NCBI RefSeq assembly: GCF_015476235.1 | Contig: NZ_CP064338.1 | Span: forward strand, 2,046,001 to 2,110,000 | Source of the DNA: Caldimonas thermodepolymerans | GTDB taxonomy: Bacteria; Pseudomonadota; Gammaproteobacteria; Burkholderiales; Burkholderiaceae_C | Length of the DNA: 64,000 bases | Direction: 5' to 3' | In this document: one piece after another, positions 1 through 6,710 of the stretch | How the letters are laid out: each line of letters begins with the position of its first letter | How positions within the stretch are numbered: position 1 is the stretch's first letter | Program-made: the position numbers and the translations under genes | Notes under the pieces: generated by a model | What the model was told of the DNA's origin: nothing | The model's input: the letters and a program-made list of their open reading frames with translations, nothing else | Database searches by the model: none

Positions 1-1
1 C

Positions 2-142
2 GTGTGGCGCTGGTGGCCCGCACGCCGCGAGGCGGCCCGGGCGGCCGAGCAGGCCATCCGCCGTGCCCGCGGCGAGCGGGGTCACTGGGAAGGCAACGTC
101 TACCGGGCCGGAGCGTTCCGCCGGCCGCGCAAGCCTCGCTGA
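2..142 (+). CDS. C-terminal end of an unknown protein (cut by window edge)
   Basis: An open frame enters from the left edge and stops with TGA at 140-142, giving 46 residues. Codon third positions are overwhelmingly G or C, as expected for real coding in this genome, and the tail is basic (it ends with AFRRPRKPR). It is rich in Trp, Arg and Ala and contains the short stretch GHWEGNVYRAG. I do not recognise the family and no function can be given from this fragment. A GC-rich hairpin follows 18 bp after the stop. Confidence 0.5.
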   Translation: MWRWWPARREAARAAEQAIRRARGERGHWEGNVYRAGAFRRPRKPR

Positions 143-159
143 CCGCGACACATGCGGAA

Positions 160-179
160 GCGGCGCCCGAAGGCGCCGC
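160..179 (+). terminator. GC-rich hairpin after the first partial gene
   Basis: A perfect 8-bp stem (gcggcgcc / ggcgccgc) closes a cgaa tetraloop at 168-171. There is no T-run after it, so it is only a weak candidate terminator or a stabilising 3' hairpin. Confidence 0.35.
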
Positions 180-204
180 CTGCCGAGCAAGCGCCGGCAT
201 CGGC

Positions 205-306
205 TCAGTGGCGCAGCGCGCCGCGACGATGGAACCGATGCTTGGGCGCGGAGAACTTGCCGTGGCCGACCTTGTGACGCTTGCCGACGCGCTTGTCCTT
301 TTCCAT
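205..306 (-). pseudogene. Short basic open frame, possible gene remnant
   Basis: On the minus strand an ATG at 304-306 opens a 33-residue frame that is extremely rich in Lys, Arg and His (MEKDKRVGKRHKVGHGK...) and ends with TGA at 205-207. The frame runs a little further upstream (reading SHATLHYA before the Met) to an in-frame stop, and no ribosome binding site is visible. It may be the 3' end of a gene destroyed near the insertion sequences, or chance. Apart from this, 143-459 holds nothing I can identify. Confidence 0.2.
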
Positions 307-493
307 CGCGTAGTGCAGCGTCGCGTGGGACTGTCAGGACAGGTAACGCGCCGTGCTCACCGTTATGCGGAACAATGCAGACTGATCCAACTTGGACCAA
401 GGTACGATGGCTTAGAGTAATGCAAGTAATGCAGTTTGGGGAGCGGCTTGACCTACAAGGGCTCCATGTCGTTTCGTGTGGAAAGCAACGCTG

Positions 494-1789
494 TCACTGG
501 GGCATCGCCGGCGCGAATGGGCTGGCCGGCAGGTGCTTGAGCTTGGACATGCGTAGGTAGGCGATGGCGATGAAGTTCTGGCTCGTCCTGAAGCCGCGTG
601 CGGCGCGCTTGGCCTGTTGCAGCAGCCCGTTCATCGCCTCGACGAAGGCGTTGCTGCGGTGATCGACCATGCCGCGCACCACCGCGTCGAACCGCTCCTT
701 GAGCGTGGCGGCCAGCTTCTTGAACGGCTCGAGCCGGCAGCGCCGCGCCCAGCTCAGCCAGGCCCCGAGATCGGAAGCGGCCTGTTCGATGCTGTTGTGC
801 GCTGTGGCCCGCGCGTACACCTCGCGCAGCGCCATCTTCAGCCGCCACGCCCGCGCGCTCTTGAGCGTCGAGCGCTGCAGCCAGTGCATCGCCTGGAGCT
901 GGCGGGCGCTCCAGGTGCTGGGGTTGCGCCGCATGCCCCACAGCAGCTGCCTGAGCGTCTTACGCTGGCCAGTGCCCAGCGCGGCTCGCACCGCCTGCGC
1001 GTCGGTGGCCATCTCCGCGCGGCGCACCTGGTCCATCGTCTCGATGGCCATCGAGACGACGTGAAAGCGGTCGTAGCTGATCTGCGCCTCGGGCAGCGCC
1101 AGCGCCACGCCCTTGGCGTAGGCTGCGCTCATGTCCATGCACACGTGCCGCACCTGGGCGGGATCGCCGCCATGGGCCTTCAGATCCTCGGCGAACTCCA
1201 CCACCGTGCGGTGCTCGCGCCCCTCGGTGGCGAACAGCAGCCGCTTGCGATCCAGGTCGTGCACGACGGTGATGTAGTGCTGCCCGCGCCGCAGGCTGGT
1301 CTCGTCGATGCCCACCGTGCGCACGCCGGCGAAGTCTTCCAGCGCACGCGCCTGCGCGACGTAGAACTCGATGCGCCGCCACAGCCGCTTGTCCTTGCAG
1401 CGCAGCAACTCGGCGGCCTGGCGCACCGGCAGGTCCAGGCACAAGGTCAGCGCCAGCGCTTCGAACGCCGCGGTGAAGCCCGAGCCCGGACGCGCCCAGG
1501 GCACGGCCACCTGCGTGGTCTTGCCGCAGGCACCGCAGGCCACGCGCGGCACGTCGCAGTGCAGCCAGGCCTCGAACTGGAAGAAGTCCAGGTGCCGCCA
1601 GGATCGGCGCAGCCGGTCGTGCACCGGTTGCGTGGCCGCACCGCATGCCGGGCAGGCGAGCCTGCTGGTGTGGCAGCCGATCTCGAAGTCGATACGCCGC
1701 TTAGCGGTGTCGAGCCTGACGTCATCGACGACCCACGGCGGCTGCAAGCCCAGCGCGCTGGTGAACAGAGCTTCTACGGCAATGCCCAT
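494..1789 (-). CDS. ISL3-family transposase, copy A
   Basis: This 431-residue DDE transposase would cut and join the ends of its own element. The N-terminal part holds a cysteine zinc-finger region typical of ISL3 transposases (CPACGAATQ near residue 50, then CGACGKTTQ near residue 85). The catalytic triad is visible as Asp in GVRTVGIDETSLRRG, Asp in VCMDMSAAYAKG and Glu in NAFVEAMNGLLQQ. The conserved DRFHVV motif is intact. The start is the ATG at 1787-1789, which has an AGGAGG ribosome binding site 8 bases upstream; the frame stays open further upstream but lacks such a signal. The protein appears full length and is potentially active. Confidence 0.92.
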   Translation of the reverse strand: MGIAVEALFTSALGLQPPWVVDDVRLDTAKRRIDFEIGCHTSRLACPACGAATQPVHDRLRRSWRHLDFFQFEAWLHCDVPRVACGACGKTTQVAVPWARPGSGFTAAFEALALTLCLDLPVRQAAELLRCKDKRLWRRIEFYVAQARALEDFAGVRTVGIDETSLRRGQHYITVVHDLDRKRLLFATEGREHRTVVEFAEDLKAHGGDPAQVRHVCMDMSAAYAKGVALALPEAQISYDRFHVVSMAIETMDQVRRAEMATDAQAVRAALGTGQRKTLRQLLWGMRRNPSTWSARQLQAMHWLQRSTLKSARAWRLKMALREVYARATAHNSIEQAASDLGAWLSWARRCRLEPFKKLAATLKERFDAVVRGMVDHRSNAFVEAMNGLLQQAKRAARGFRTSQNFIAIAYLRMSKLKHLPASPFAPAMPQ

Positions 1790-1818
1790 GGACTCATCCT
1801 CCTGATCAAACACGCCTC

Positions 1819-1864
1819 GTGGACATGTGCACAGGCCGGCCAGCGGCCTGCACACATGCCCACC
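1819..1864 (-). repeat. Imperfect hairpin in the leader of transposase copy A
   Basis: Between the right inverted repeat and the transposase start, catgtgcacaggccg pairs with cggcctgcacacatg at about 13 of 15 positions. It would fold in the 5' untranslated RNA or in RNA reading in from outside the element. Confidence 0.5.
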
Positions 1865-1898
1865 GGGCTCGACGACCAGGAGTCATTGTGACTGTTGG

Positions 1899-1953
1899 GT
1901 TCCACACGAAATGACGAAGAGCCCGATTGGCTCTATGCCGTTTTGTGTGGAAA
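1899..1953. repeat. Abutted IS ends: right repeat of copy A, 5-bp spacer, left repeat of copy B
   Basis: The right inverted repeat of copy A (1899-1923, ending gaagagcc) is followed by the five bases cgatt (1924-1928) and then the left inverted repeat of copy B (1929-1953, starting ggctctatgccg). This is the geometry of a joined-ends transposition intermediate rather than of two independent insertions. Confidence 0.8.
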
Positions 1954-1962
1954 CGCTTCGCG

Positions 1963-3258
1963 TCATGTCGGCATGGCTGGCGCGAACGGACTGGCCGGCA
2001 GGTGCTTGAGCTTGGACATGCGTAGGTAGGCGATGGCGATGAAGTTCTGGCTCGTCCTGAAGCCGCGTGCGGCGCGCTTGGCCTGTTGCAGCAGCCCGTT
2101 CATCGCCTCGACGAAGGCGTTGCTGCGGTGATCGACCATGCCGCGCACCACCGCGTCGAACCGCTCCTTGAGCGTGGCGGCCGGCTTCTTGAACGGCTCG
2201 AGCCGGCAGCGCCGCGCCCAGCTCAGCCAGGCCCCGAGATCGGAAGCGGCCTGTTCGATGCTGTTGTGCGCTGTGGCCCGCGCGTACACCTCGCGCAGCG
2301 CCATCTTCAGCCGCCACGCCCGCGCGCTCTTGAGCGTCGAGCGCTGCAGCCAGTGCATCGCCTGGAGCTGGCGGGCGCTCCAGGTGCTGGGGTTGCGCCG
2401 CATGCCCCACAGCAGCTGCCTGAGCGTCTTACGCTGGCCAGTGCCCAGCGCGGCTCGCACCGCCTGCGCGTCGGTGGCCATCTCCGCGCGGCGCACCTGG
2501 TCCATCGCCTCGATGGCCATCGAGACGACGTCAAAGCGGTCGTAGCTGATCTGCGCCTCGGGCAGCGCCAGCGCCACGCCCTTGGCGTAGGCTGCGCTCA
2601 TGTCCATGCACACGTGCCGCACCTGGGCGGGATCGCCGCCATGGGCCTTCAGATCCTCGGCGAACTCCACCACCGTGCGGTGCTCGCGCCCCTCGGTGGC
2701 GAACAGCAGCCGCTTGCGATCCAGGTCGTGCACGACGGTGATGTAGTGCTGCCCGCGCCGCAGGCTGGTCTCGTCGATGCCCACCGTGCGCACGCCGGCG
2801 AAGTCTTCCAGCGCACGCGCCTGCGCGACGTAGAACTCGATGCGCCGCCACAGCCGCTTGTCCTTGCAGCGCAGCAACTCGGCGGCCTGGCGCACCGGCA
2901 GGTCCAGGCACAAGGTCAGCGCCAGCGCTTCGAACGCCGCGGTGAAGCCCGAGCCCGGACGCGCCCAGGGCACGGCCACCTGCGTGGTCTTGCCGCAGGC
3001 ACCGCAGGCCACGCGCGGCACGTCGCAGTGCAGCCAGGCATCGAACTGGAAGAAGTCCAGGTGCCGCCAGGATCGGCGCAGCCGGTCGTGCACCGGTTGC
3101 GTGGCCGCACCGCATGCCGGGCAGGCGAGCCTGCTGGTGTGGCAGCCGATCTCGAAGTCGATACGCCGCTTAGCAGTGTCGAGCCTGACGTCATCGACGA
3201 CCCACGGCGGCTGCAAGCCCAGCGCGCTGGTGAACAGAGCTTCTACGGCAATGCCCAT
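1963..3258 (-). CDS. ISL3-family transposase, copy B
   Basis: This 431-residue transposase differs from copy A at only about five residues (for example Glu to Asp in FQFEAWLH, Thr to Ala in AIETMD, Leu to Pro in FKKLAAT). The most notable change is in the conserved DRFHVV motif, which reads DRFDVV here, so activity may be impaired. The three acidic catalytic residues and the zinc-finger cysteines remain. The same AGGAGG precedes the ATG at 3256-3258. Confidence 0.92.
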   Translation of the reverse strand: MGIAVEALFTSALGLQPPWVVDDVRLDTAKRRIDFEIGCHTSRLACPACGAATQPVHDRLRRSWRHLDFFQFDAWLHCDVPRVACGACGKTTQVAVPWARPGSGFTAAFEALALTLCLDLPVRQAAELLRCKDKRLWRRIEFYVAQARALEDFAGVRTVGIDETSLRRGQHYITVVHDLDRKRLLFATEGREHRTVVEFAEDLKAHGGDPAQVRHVCMDMSAAYAKGVALALPEAQISYDRFDVVSMAIEAMDQVRRAEMATDAQAVRAALGTGQRKTLRQLLWGMRRNPSTWSARQLQAMHWLQRSTLKSARAWRLKMALREVYARATAHNSIEQAASDLGAWLSWARRCRLEPFKKPAATLKERFDAVVRGMVDHRSNAFVEAMNGLLQQAKRAARGFRTSQNFIAIAYLRMSKLKHLPASPFAPAMPT

Positions 3259-3283
3259 GGACTCATCCTCCTGATCAAACCCG

Positions 3284-3336
3284 CCCGGTGGACATGTGCA
3301 CAGGCCGACAAGCGGCCTGCACACATGCCCACCGGG
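3284..3336 (-). repeat. Extended hairpin in the leader of transposase copy B
   Basis: The inverted repeat seen in copy A is longer here: cccggtgg at the left pairs with ccaccggg at the right, outside the catgtgcacaggccg / cggcctgcacacatg arms. It lies upstream of the transposase ribosome binding site. Confidence 0.5.
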
Positions 3337-3618
3337 CTCAACAACCAGGGGAGCATTGTGAGTGTTGTGTTCCACACGAAATGACGAAGAGCCGTCGGTA
3401 GCCCCTGAACACGCCGGCGGATTGAGTCGCGCCTCGACGTACCATCGCAGGTTCTCACCCCCTTCTTCGGATTCCTCCGCGGCACGCAGCAACAGGATCA
3501 TGCACAGGGGCTCGTCTGCGGGCCCTATCGGCTTGCCGGGTACCTCATGGGTTGTCGGGGCGTATGCCTGCGGTAACGGCTGGCAAGAGGCTTTGCCAAA
3601 GGCCCCAGGGCCTGTCAC

Positions 3619-3646
3619 TTCACACAGGCTTCATGTTCGGTTCATG
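3619..3646 (+). promoter_or_regulatory. Three TTCAY direct repeats at 11-bp spacing
   Basis: TTCAC at 3619, TTCAT at 3630 and TTCAT at 3641 start exactly 11 bp apart, on one face of the helix. Tandem half-sites at about 11 bp are typical of OmpR/PhoB-type response regulator sites. They end about 50 bp before the MurA-like start. The rest of 3394-3694 shows no convincing gene. Confidence 0.3.
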
Positions 3647-3653
3647 CGGCGCC

Positions 3654-3674
3654 CCGACACTGCGCGCGTGTCGG
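3654..3674. repeat. Inverted repeat upstream of the MurA-like gene
   Basis: Perfect 7-bp arms ccgacac / gtgtcgg flank a 7-base loop, ending 20 bp before the MurA-like start codon. It could be an operator or an mRNA hairpin. Confidence 0.35.
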
Positions 3675-3694
3675 ATCCCTCTCCCTCCCCCGCC

Positions 3695-5020
3695 ATGTCC
3701 CACCTGATCGTCCACGGCGGCACGCCGCTCGTCGGCAAGGTCGTGCCGTCGGCCAACAAGAACGCCGTGCTGCCCGTGCTGTGCGCCACGCTGCTGACGC
3801 GCGAGCCGGTGCGCCTGCGCCGCGTGCCCGAGATCACCGACGTGAAGAAGATCCTGGACGCCTTCCGCGCCTGGGGCAGCTCGGTGCAGGTCGACTTCGC
3901 GCGCGGCACGCTCGAGGTCCGGCACCGCCACACGCTGTTCGACGCCGCGCGCCACCGCCTCCCCGAGGCAATGCGCTCCTCGGTGCTGCTGGTCGCGCCG
4001 CTGCTGGCGCGCTTCGGCGTCGCGCGCATCGAGAACGACGTGCAGGGCTGCACGCTGGGCGTACGCGAGATCGACCCGCACGTCGAGGTGTTCGAGCGCT
4101 TCGGCGCCCGGGTCGAGCGCGGCGACGACGCGCTGGTGCTGCGCTGCGACGCGCCGCTGACCGCCACCGACCACTGGCTGGACTACGCCTCGGTGACCAC
4201 GACCGAGAACTTCGTGATGTGCGCGGCGCTGGCTGCCGGGACCTCGACGCTGACCAACGCCGCCTCCGAGCCGCACGTGCAGGAGTTCTGCCGCTTCATG
4301 CAGGTGCTGGGCGCGCGCATCGAGGGCCTGGGCACCTCGCGGCTGCGCATCACCGGCGTCGACGCGCTGGGCGGCGGCGAGTTCACCTTCACCGAGGACT
4401 TCCACGAGGTGGTGACGTTCCTCGCGCTGGGCGCGATCACCGGCGGCGACGTGCGGGTGAAGAACTCGGCACCCGAGCAGTTCCCGCTGATCGACCGCAC
4501 CTTCGCGAAGTTCGGCGTACAGGTCATGCACGAGGACGGCTGGTCGCGCGCCCGCGTCGACGGCCGCCTGCAGGTGCGCGAGCCCTTCACCTCGCACATG
4601 CTGCAGAAGGTCGAGGCCGCGCCCTGGCCCTACCTGCCGGTGGACCTGCTGCCGATCTTCATCGCGCTGGGCGTGCGCGCCCAGGGCAGCATGATGTTCT
4701 GGAACAAGGTCTACGACGGCGCGCTCGGCTGGACCTCGGAGCTGTCCAAGTTCGGCGCCCACGCCTTCCTGTCCGACCCGCACCGGCTGGTCACCTTCGG
4801 CGGCAAGCCGCTGGTGCCGGCCGAGGTCGACAGCCCCTACATCATCCGCGTCGCGATCGCGCTGCTGATGGTCGCCGCGAGCATCGAGGGCCGCTCGGTG
4901 ATCCGCCATGCGGCACCGATCCGGCGCGCGCATCCGCGCTTCGTCGAGAACCTCTGCCAGCTGGGCGCGCGCATCGAGTGGTCGGCCACGTGCGCTGCCA
5001 CCCCGCACGCGCACGGCTGA
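3695..5020 (+). CDS. MurA-like enolpyruvyl transferase (divergent paralogue)
   Basis: A 441-residue protein of the EPSP synthase/MurA fold; true MurA transfers enolpyruvate to UDP-GlcNAc as the first committed step of peptidoglycan synthesis. Conserved features include Lys22-Asn23 (SANKNAVLP), MRSSVLLVAPLLARFG, and the active-site Cys119 in QGCTLGVREIDPH with Arg124. The loop is degenerate, lacking the usual PGG before the Cys, and the region that in MurA reads like TETIFENRF is MMFWNKVYDGALGW. The start at 3695 gives MSHLIVHGG, matching the family N-terminus; an in-frame ATG at 3644 is an alternative. In Burkholderiales the housekeeping murA normally sits elsewhere, near his genes, so this is probably a second copy with altered substrate or role. 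Confidence 0.8.
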   Translation: MSHLIVHGGTPLVGKVVPSANKNAVLPVLCATLLTREPVRLRRVPEITDVKKILDAFRAWGSSVQVDFARGTLEVRHRHTLFDAARHRLPEAMRSSVLLVAPLLARFGVARIENDVQGCTLGVREIDPHVEVFERFGARVERGDDALVLRCDAPLTATDHWLDYASVTTTENFVMCAALAAGTSTLTNAASEPHVQEFCRFMQVLGARIEGLGTSRLRITGVDALGGGEFTFTEDFHEVVTFLALGAITGGDVRVKNSAPEQFPLIDRTFAKFGVQVMHEDGWSRARVDGRLQVREPFTSHMLQKVEAAPWPYLPVDLLPIFIALGVRAQGSMMFWNKVYDGALGWTSELSKFGAHAFLSDPHRLVTFGGKPLVPAEVDSPYIIRVAIALLMVAASIEGRSVIRHAAPIRRAHPRFVENLCQLGARIEWSATCAATPHAHG

Positions 5021-5024
5021 GCGC

Positions 5025-5774
5025 TCAGGGCTCGGCCGGCCGCAACGGCACCTCGAGGAGGCGGAAGGCCGGCTGCTGCGGATACGCACGTTGCAACAAT
5101 GGCCGGGCGACGTTGTAGACCGGGATGCCGTTGACCGTGCGCCCCTCCGGCTGGCCGCGGTGCGCGTGACCGTGGAAGACCGCAGTGACCGGGTAGTGGA
5201 TCAGCGGATCCTCGAGCCGGCTGGTGCCGAGGAAGGCATAGATCTCGACCGGCTCGCCTTCCACCGTCCCGACGATGGGCGCATAGTGCAGCAGCACGAG
5301 GCGCTGCGGCGTGCGCAGCTTGGACAGCGCCGTCTCCAGCTTCAGCGCTTCCTGGATCGCCTCGTTGACGAAGCCCTTGATGACCTGCTCGCCCCAGGGC
5401 CCCAGGGCGTGCCGGCCATAGCCGCCGGCAAACCCCTTGGTGCCGGCGATGCCGACGCCGTGCACCTCGCAGGCCTCGCCATCGAGCACGACGATGCCGG
5501 CATCGATCAGGATGCGCCGCACCTCTTCCTGCCGGCCGGACTCGAAGTCATGGTTGCCGAGCACGGCCACCACCGGCATGTCGACGACCGCCAGTTCCTC
5601 GGCGAGCACCCGTGCCTCTTCCGGCTGCCCGTAGTCGGTCAGGTCGCCGCACAGCAGCAGCGCGTCGGCGGCCTCCGCAGCCTGCGCGAACAGGGGGCGC
5701 AACGCCCCGGCCATGTCCTGCCGGCAATGCAGGTCCCCGACCGCGGCGAAGCGCACCTGGTCCAGTCCATCCAT
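5025..5774 (-). CDS. Calcineurin-like metallophosphoesterase
   Basis: A 249-residue cytoplasmic enzyme with the full two-metal phosphoesterase motif set in order: GDLH near the N-terminus, GDLTDYG near residue 45, GNHDFE near residue 75, and HGHAH near residue 205. It would hydrolyse a phosphomonoester or phosphodiester; the substrate cannot be read from the sequence. The start at 5774 is preceded by AAAGGAAAGC. It converges with the MurA-like gene (4-bp gap) and is divergent from the nucleotidyltransferase-fold gene, with which it shares a 95-bp intergenic region. Confidence 0.85.
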   Translation of the reverse strand: MDGLDQVRFAAVGDLHCRQDMAGALRPLFAQAAEAADALLLCGDLTDYGQPEEARVLAEELAVVDMPVVAVLGNHDFESGRQEEVRRILIDAGIVVLDGEACEVHGVGIAGTKGFAGGYGRHALGPWGEQVIKGFVNEAIQEALKLETALSKLRTPQRLVLLHYAPIVGTVEGEPVEIYAFLGTSRLEDPLIHYPVTAVFHGHAHRGQPEGRTVNGIPVYNVARPLLQRAYPQQPAFRLLEVPLRPAEP

Positions 5775-5869
5775 CGGCTTTCCTTTCGTCGGGACGGCCC
5801 CTGCGCCTGGCTGGCGCAAGGCATGTCTTTTGCAGGAAGTGGCAATCCCCATACCTCGCGCCGCCCGCC

Positions 5870-6697
5870 ATGCTGCACGCTCCCTTGACGCCCCCGTCCT
5901 GCGACGACCTGGACGCCGCCACCGCCGCGTTCTATCGGCAGGTGCTGCAGATCCTGGACGACGCCGGCGTGCCCTTCCTGGTCGGAGGGGCGTATGCCTT
6001 TGCCTGCTGTACCGGCATCGAACGCCAGACCAAGGACCTGGACCTGTTCCTGCGCCGCAGCCACTACGAGCGCGCCGCGCAGGCGCTGCAGGCTGCCGGC
6101 CACCGGCCGGAGCTGACCTACCCGCACTGGCTGGCCAAGGTCCGGGCCGGCGGCGAGTTCATCGACCTGATCTTCAACTCGGGCAACGGCATCGCCCTGG
6201 TGGACGACGACTGGTTCCGCCACGCCCTGGATGCACCGCTGCTCGATCGCCCGGTGAAGGTCGCGCCGGTCGAGGAAACGATCTGGTCCAAGGCCTTCAT
6301 CATGGAACGCGAGCGCTACGACGGCGCCGACGTGGCGCACCTGCTGCATGCGCGCGCGACGGACCTGGACTGGCAGCGCCTGCTGCTGCGCTTCGGCGCG
6401 CACTGGCGCGTGCTGCTCAGCCACCTGGTGCTGTTCGGCTTCATCTATCCCGACGAACGCCGGCGCGTCCCCGCCTGGGTGATGCGCCACCTGCTGGACC
6501 GGCTGCGCGCCGAGACCGAGGCCCCGCCACCGCAGGACCGGGTCTGCGAAGGCACGCTGCTGTCGCGCCAGCAATACCTGAGCGACCTGGAGGCCCAGGG
6601 CTACCGGGACGGCCGCGCGCGGCCCCGGGGCAACATGAGCGAGGACGAGATCGCGCAGTGGACCCGGGCCATCCCGGAGCCGCCCGGCTCGTCCTGA
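5870..6697 (+). CDS. Nucleotidyltransferase-fold protein
   Basis: A 275-residue protein with a minimal nucleotidyltransferase signature: a GG motif in FLVGGAYAFA near residue 40 followed by TKDLDLFL, giving the D-x-D metal site, and a later acidic strand (GEFIDLIFNSG) that could hold the third carboxylate. The C-terminal half is helical with no motif I recognise. Relatives include AbiEii-like and DUF6036-like proteins, but no cognate toxin or antitoxin is adjacent, so a toxin-antitoxin role is not supported. It is divergent from the metallophosphoesterase and convergent with the diguanylate cyclase. Confidence 0.65.
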   Translation: MLHAPLTPPSCDDLDAATAAFYRQVLQILDDAGVPFLVGGAYAFACCTGIERQTKDLDLFLRRSHYERAAQALQAAGHRPELTYPHWLAKVRAGGEFIDLIFNSGNGIALVDDDWFRHALDAPLLDRPVKVAPVEETIWSKAFIMERERYDGADVAHLLHARATDLDWQRLLLRFGAHWRVLLSHLVLFGFIYPDERRRVPAWVMRHLLDRLRAETEAPPPQDRVCEGTLLSRQQYLSDLEAQGYRDGRARPRGNMSEDEIAQWTRAIPEPPGSS

Positions 6698-6710
6698 GGT
6701 GTCGCCGTGG

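Larger units (their letters stand above)
460..1923 (-). mobile_element. ISL3-family insertion sequence, copy A (1464 bp)
   Basis: The element is bounded by imperfect inverted repeats of about 25 bp: the left end reads ggctccatgtcgtttcgtgt and the right end is the complement of ggctcttcgtcatttcgtgt, with about 20 of 25 positions matching. It holds one transposase gene read from right to left. Copy B starts 5 bp beyond its right end in the same orientation. No 8-bp target duplication, which ISL3 elements normally make, is visible when the left flank (cctacaag) is compared with the 5-bp spacer or with the right flank of copy B (gtcggtag). Confidence 0.85.
1929..3393 (-). mobile_element. ISL3-family insertion sequence, copy B (1465 bp)
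   Basis: Same family, orientation and gene content as copy A. The left end is ggctctatgccgttttgtgt and the right end is identical to that of copy A over the terminal 25 bp. The transposase core is almost identical to copy A, but the outer 60-70 bp on the left and about 120 bp on the right are clearly diverged. The right end abuts single-copy DNA at 3394 without a detectable target duplication. Confidence 0.85.

Noticed and set aside
4-420. Plus-strand open frame of 138 codons near the left edge
   Set aside because: It overlaps the better-supported C-terminal fragment at 2-142 in another frame, crosses the hairpin at 160-179 and has no recognisable motif.
617-1891. Long plus-strand frames antisense to both transposases
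   Set aside because: They mirror the transposase gene and repeat identically in both copies. Composition is that of an antisense shadow.
3394-3618. N-terminal extension of transposase copy B, or a group II intron fragment
   Set aside because: The frame stays open upstream of the IS right end but crosses the inverted repeat into single-copy DNA, and copy A has no equivalent. No intron domain motif could be recognised.
5870-6697. Type IV (AbiE-like) antitoxin or toxin
   Set aside because: The fold motif is present but there is no AbiEi-like partner gene next to it.
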